A stretch of DNA of 35,382 nucleotides. Source: Nemertoderma westbladi. Lineage: Eukaryota; Xenacoelomorpha; Nemertodermatida; Nemertodermatidae. Under the pieces are notes generated by a model. It saw nothing but the letters and a program-made list of their open reading frames with translations. It was not told the DNA's origin and ran no database searches. The stretch lies in contig JAUCBJ010002922.1 in the NCBI GenBank assembly GCA_032718475.1, positions 1-35,382 on the forward strand, read 5' to 3'. Positions 31,111 through 35,382 of this stretch are shown piece after piece (the stretch's first letter is position 1; every line of letters begins with the position of its first letter). The position numbers and the translations under genes are program-made.

Positions 31111-31670
31111 AACTGCACCAAGCTCTCCCGGCCTGCACAATCCTTATTATCGTATATATTCCCTACGAGAGCCGAAGTAATAAACTGGTGGGGTTCAAAC
31201 TACAGGGAGAAACAAACTGCCAAGAGATCCTCCACTGTCTAGGTGTTCCAGTAACCGCGCCAATCATGTTGCCCAAAATGTTCCTTGATTAAAGTTAAAT
31301 TCAAAGCTGAAAATAAGGTTTGCAGAAGTTGAGATAACATACTGTACAGTAACCATAATAAACCTGTACATTGGTTGCTACAAACACATACCATAATATT
31401 ATTAATAAAAACTGCACGTTAATTATATTCATTTTCCTTTATGGCTAAGCAGTATGGAATAAAAATGTGTGAAGTGCGAACGTGTGATTAACGCCAGTCG
31501 AAGGCGAATTTGATTATTCATCGCTAAAATTGGCAGTCTATGTTCCCTTCGGGTCGCCTCGCCTCGCCTCAGGCTTTGGACCAATTGTTTGTTTGATTGA
31601 TTTGCTTGATAATGTGCCATTCAGCTGCTCATTTAACTTTAAGTAATTCACTCAACTAAGGACAGATTTA
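31111..31670. other. Spacer downstream of the GPCR gene
   Basis: No gene was recognised. A 63-codon minus-strand frame (31620-31429) has repeat-like wording and no homology I can name. A GCCTC triplication lies near 31555-31570. Confidence 0.35.
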
Positions 31671-32579
31671 TCAAGCAGTTTGTACTGAACCCAAAACTTC
31701 GTTGGAACGAATTCCTATAATCTTCTTAACCCGCTGGCGAAATGATTTACTCATGAACACAAAGACTAGAGGGTTTATACTGAGGTTAATAAGTAGCAAT
31801 AGGAACATCCAGAATGGTGTAGAGGCGTCTGTGACTACCATCCCGTAAATATTGTCTACCACGTTGGGTGTCCAACATGCGAAGTAAGTGATTCCACACA
31901 CTATAACTGTGAATACCAAGTTTCGTTCCCTGATGGTGGTGGTTTCGGGTACGACCCCTAGCGGTGCGACGCGGTTTCGCAAACGGCGCATCCATCTGTA
32001 AATAGCGCCGTAGCAAGCGCACATAATACACAGAGGCACAACCCAGTCATCAGTTATATAAAATATGTTGACTGCTGTTGTGTAAGAGTAGCTGCTAACA
32101 TCCATTATGCACTTGTTTTCTTGAGTTACGTTTATAATAGAGTATTGAAATAATTCTTGCGCATTTCCATAAATCCAAGCAAACGCTAAAATTGGCACAT
32201 ATACAGCCTTCCTGTTGCTATGGTTACGATGCTTGATTGGATGGCACACGCTAGACCACCTATCCATGTACAATAGGTTAAGACTCCAGACAGATGTTTT
32301 TATGATGCCCCACATTGGAAGACTGCTCCACCACAGTAGGCAGTAGGTGTAGTTACCTGGGTAGCCAATGGGTATTCGAGTTTTACCTTCTATGCTACTC
32401 ACTGCAAATATTAATCCGGCCAGCAGGTTTGCCACTGATTGGTTAATCATTATACGATCGGATAACAGATAGGGAATCTTGGATAGCCAATATATAAATA
32501 GGGTAAAACCGTTTATCACCACTGCTAAACAACCAATCAAAGTGTAGATCACAATAATTACAATATTGTCAAACTCCAT
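31671..32579 (-). CDS. Rhodopsin-class (class A) orphan G-protein-coupled receptor, intronless
   Basis: A 302-residue seven-helix receptor. The true start is the ATG at 32579 (ATCGATATGG); the reading frame extends 5 codons further upstream without an ATG. TM1 has GCLAVVINGFTLFIYW (conserved Asn), TM2 SVANLLAGLIFAV, and an extracellular Cys (NYTYC) precedes TM3, with its partner Cys in loop 2 (ENKC). TM3 ends LYMDRW instead of DRY. TM6 has FACWTPNVVDN (CWxP) and TM7 NLSINPLVFVF (NPxxF instead of NPxxY). The usual TM2 Asp is Asn, so the sodium pocket is altered. The ligand is unknown; receptors like this form large lineage-specific families in invertebrates. It lies antisense relative to PSMC6 and is probably in one of its introns. 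Confidence 0.88.
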   Translation of the reverse strand: MEFDNIVIIVIYTLIGCLAVVINGFTLFIYWLSKIPYLLSDRIMINQSVANLLAGLIFAVSSIEGKTRIPIGYPGNYTYCLLWWSSLPMWGIIKTSVWSLNLLYMDRWSSVCHPIKHRNHSNRKAVYVPILAFAWIYGNAQELFQYSIINVTQENKCIMDVSSYSYTTAVNIFYITDDWVVPLCIMCACYGAIYRWMRRLRNRVAPLGVVPETTTIRERNLVFTVIVCGITYFACWTPNVVDNIYGMVVTDASTPFWMFLLLLINLSINPLVFVFMSKSFRQRVKKIIGIRSNEVLGSVQTA

Positions 32580-33214
32580 ATCGATAAACAACAAAATTGA
32601 AATTAAGAAGCATAAAAATGAATAACAATTGCAACTTGAAAATTTGATATTTATTATTATATTACTATTACTGTTAGAAGGTAAGTTGAAAGATTATATA
32701 TTATTAAGAGAGGATAAGGCCAACACCCACTGTAACATTAACCCGCGGTAGTAGTTGAGTGTGGCAATAAATAATAAGAAATATTAATAACAACGCATCA
32801 GTACCTTGGTTTGATATGAGTAGTCCGTTAATACCCACCCGTAATATCGAGGGATTAGTTGTTATCACTCCAAAACACAAACTTGCAAGATTGCTTTCCC
32901 ACAAGCATTATGTTAGAGTTGTGTATACTAATTAACTTTAAACCATTTTACTCGACTTAGCATAGTGTTTTGCTGTTATTTCACCATAGCTTCCGATCGT
33001 ATGTATGCCCATTGGTTTAATTTTGGCCTGTTTCTCTTCTATCTTTGTGCAATACACAATGAAAAGTAATGGAGGTTCCATTTTGTATTCTGCTACTGCT
33101 CTGCAGGTGCTGCCGTAGATTTCGCCTTGTAACCTCATGAACTTCAATTAAGAGTTGCTCCATAAGTGAGTTAGTTAAAAGAAACTTAATTCACTGAGCT
33201 TAATGAATGAATTT
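32580..33214. other. Region upstream of the GPCR gene
   Basis: AT-rich; would contain the GPCR promoter. A 69-codon minus-strand frame (33147-32938; starts MKFMRLQGEIYGSTCRAVAE) is open, but I recognise no family and see no context for it, so it is not called as a gene. Confidence 0.35.
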
Positions 33215-33990
33215 AAAGAACATGGGAAGTGAGCTGGATGCCTGATAGAGGCTGTACAGAATTGATTATATACGTAATTGAATGTTCCAGGTGTATATTC
33301 AATGCACAATACACGTTACGGTAAGTCAGCAATACACAATACACGTTACGGTTAAGTCAGCAATGCACAATACACGTTACAGTAAGTCAGCAATGCACAA
33401 TACACGTTACGGCTAAGTCAGGTCAGACATTCTGATCAATATTCTCATCAATAATGCGATTGGTGACCATCTGTCATCATTGATAAATTATATATAACTT
33501 GACATTCAGCCATCGTCGTGAGATCGGTTGTGACTGATCACACATCGCTTGCGTATGCTCACGACTTATAATCTAGAAATAGTTACAACAACTGTAATTG
33601 CTATCATCCATACACTATGTAACCGCTGGTGAATGAATGCCTACCACTTCATCCGTTCGTTTCTTATGGATTACAGATGTAAAAATAATAATACACAACC
33701 ACCGTATAAAGTGACCCGCCGTATAAAGTTATACAGTACCGGGTGTTCCATAATGATTCCCCCCCCCCCCCTGGCCAACCAAAACTGTCAGACATGCACC
33801 TTAGTGTAATATATCATTCGAAAATAATTTAATTCTGAGCTTACATGCAACAATTTAGGGTCCAATACAGAAGTATAAAAATTTTATAGTCTATTCTTTA
33901 AACCTATCTTACTTTTCGTTATTTTTTATTTAATCACAATTAAAAAAATATAATTTATCCAGCGTTAGTCATCATCTTTACAGCCATATG
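33215..33990 (+). repeat. Tandem segmental duplication, copy A (about 776 bp)
   Basis: Starts AAAGAACATGGGAAGTGAGC and ends at the next copy of that string (33991). It contains four 30-31-bp minisatellite units (33299-33420), about 330 bp of unique sequence, a 13-base C tract (33759-33771) and the foldback arm ATTTATCCAGCGTTAGTCAT near the end. Identity to copy B is high, with small indels. Confidence 0.9.
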
Positions 33991-34981
33991 AAAGAACATG
34001 GGAAGTGAGCTGGATGCCTGATAGAGGCTGTACAGAATTGATTATATACGTAATTGAATGCTCCAGGTGTATATTCAATGCACAATACACGTTACGGTAA
34101 GTCATCAATGCACAATACACGTTACAGTAAGTCAGCAATACACAATACACGTTACGGTTAAGTCAGCAATGCACAATACACGTTACAGTAAGTCATCAAT
34201 GCACAATACACGTTACAGTAAGTCAGCAATACACAATACACGTTACGGTTAAGTCAGCAATGCACAATACACGTTACAGTAAGTCAGCAATGCACAATAC
34301 ACGTTACGGTAAGTCAGCAATGCACAATACACGTTACGGTTAAGTCAGCAATGCACAATACACGTTACAGTAAGTCAGCAATGCACAATACACGTTACGG
34401 CTAAGTCAGGTCAGACATTCTGATCAATATTCTCATCAATAATGCGATTGGTGACCATCTGTCATCATTGATAAATTATATATAACTTGACATTCAGCCA
34501 TCGTCGTGAGATCGGTTGTGACTGATCACACATCGCTTGCGTATGCTCACGACTTATAATCTAGAAATAGTTACAACAACTGTAATTTCTATCATCCATA
34601 CACTATGTAACCGCTGGTGAATGAATGCCTACCACTTCATCCGTTCGTTTCCTATGGATTACAGATGTAAAAATAATAATACACAACCACCGTATAAAGT
34701 GACCTGCCGTATAAAGTTATACATGTGTACCGGGTGTTCCATAATGATTGCCCCCCCCTCCTGGCCAGCCAAAACTGCCAGACATGTACCTTAGTGTAAT
34801 AATATATCATTCGAAAGATAATTTAATTCTGAGCTTACATACAACAATTTAGGGTCCAATACAAAAGTATACAAATTTTATAGGCTATTCTTTAATCTAT
34901 CTTATTTTTCGTTATTTTGGATTTAATCACAATTAAAAAAATATAATTTATCCAGCTTTAGTCATCAGCTTTACAGCCATG
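33991..34981 (+). repeat. Tandem segmental duplication, copy B (about 990 bp)
   Basis: Direct repeat of 33215-33990. The size difference is accounted for by seven additional minisatellite units. The C tract seen in copy A is reduced to CCCCCCCCTCC here. Confidence 0.9.
34077..34410. repeat. 30-31-bp minisatellite, 11 copies (4 copies in the sister duplicate at 33299-33420)
   Basis: Unit CAATGCACAATACACGTTAC plus GGTAAGTCAG, alternating with versions having ACAGTAAGT or GGTTAAGT. Counted by hand: 11 units here, 4 in the upstream duplicate. Confidence 0.93.
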
Positions 34982-35366
34982 CTTCCCCTTTGCAGCACGG
35001 GGAGCTCCTCGATAGTGGCAAAGGATGTTGGCCCTTAAAAGGGCCGTTTTGGTTTGAGTTCAGTTTGATTATGCCACAGAATCACGACCCTCTCTAAAAG
35101 TAACATCTCTGATCCTGTCAACCATACGTTTTTCTTCACAGTCATCGAAGATTGTGCACTGGAACTTGTCATTTTAATTACTTCTGTTAGGCCTAATTCA
35201 GTAAAATTACCAAAGAAACACTAATACCGGTAACTGAATACTGTAATATATTGCAATACAGCAAAAAGCAGGCAGTAATAACTGGTTTAAACAGGGCTGC
35301 AACCTGCAAAGCTGATGACTAACGCTGGATAAATTATATATTTTTTTAAATTGTCATTAAATCACA
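34922..35366. mobile_element. Foldback element with arms of about 55-60 bp
   Basis: The left arm (about 34922-34978, ATATAATTTATCCAGCTTTA, GTCATCAGCTTTAC) is inverted at about 35304-35364 (GCAAAGCTGATGACTAACGC, TGGATAAATTATAT). The same left arm ends copy A of the upstream duplication. The interior of about 325 bp is unique and carries the histone-type stem-loop. No transposase is present. Confidence 0.65.
35030..35045 (-). other. Histone-type 3' stem-loop
   Basis: On the minus strand GGCCCTTTTAAGGGCC fits the metazoan histone mRNA 3' consensus GGYYYUUHUHARRRCC at all 16 positions. It is preceded by CAAACCAAAAC, as is usual for histone transcripts. No histone protein could be read upstream (35050-35382), and no clear purine-rich downstream element was defined. 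It may be a solo remnant of a histone gene or a chance palindrome. Confidence 0.5.
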
Positions 35367-35382
35367 AATATTGGAAAGTAAG

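Noticed and set aside
32938-33147. 69-codon minus-strand frame starting MKFMRLQGEIYG
   Set aside because: Looks compositionally plausible, but no family is recognised and there is no splice, promoter or conservation evidence.

Overview
The window is nuclear DNA of an invertebrate animal. It has spliced genes with GT-AG introns, animal-type proteins (proteasome PSMC6, galactose-1-phosphate uridylyltransferase, a Na+/K+-ATPase beta subunit, a rhodopsin-class GPCR, a fibrinogen-domain protein), several retroelement families, MITEs and very large minisatellites in AT-rich sequence. A pearl-like tandem-repeat element hints at a mollusc or another lophotrochozoan, but the phylum cannot be fixed from the sequence alone.

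The scaffold of the window is the plus-strand gene PSMC6 (26S proteasome ATPase Rpt4). Four exons are recognisable (250-369, 2081-2262, 3718-3865, 19632-19873) and join in frame. The first exons lie upstream and the last ones, coding for the end of the AAA module, are not found. Intron 3, about 15.8 kb, holds a degenerate RTE LINE (about 3930-5880), an intronless, frameshifted membrane fibrinogen-domain gene (6795-8113), a Penelope-like retroelement between inverted pseudo-LTRs (8566-13606) that is interrupted by a tandem-repeat element, an intronless Na+/K+-ATPase beta gene on the minus strand (15135-16103), two inverted-repeat elements and an L2/CR1-like LINE (about 18010-19215).

The most striking feature is at the end of the last visible PSMC6 exon. 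The exon end and its GTGAGT donor have been amplified about 65 times into a 2.6 kb minisatellite (19853-22440). A 22-bp minisatellite follows. Next comes a complete three-exon GALT gene on the minus strand (25311-22860), assembled here from its splice sites. Then come a 3.6 kb array of about 99 copies of a 36-bp unit (25990-29585), a roughly 19-bp minisatellite (30465-31110), an intronless GPCR on the minus strand (32579-31671) and a tandem duplication (33215-34981) containing a 30-31-bp minisatellite with 4 copies in one half and 11 in the other. The window closes with a foldback element and an isolated histone-type stem-loop.

The single-copy genes are functionally unrelated. What links them is that they lie within, or next to, the large introns of PSMC6. 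The other general trait is instability: at least 13 long G or C homopolymers, five large minisatellites, two hAT-like elements with perfect 8-bp target duplications, and several hairpin-forming repeats.
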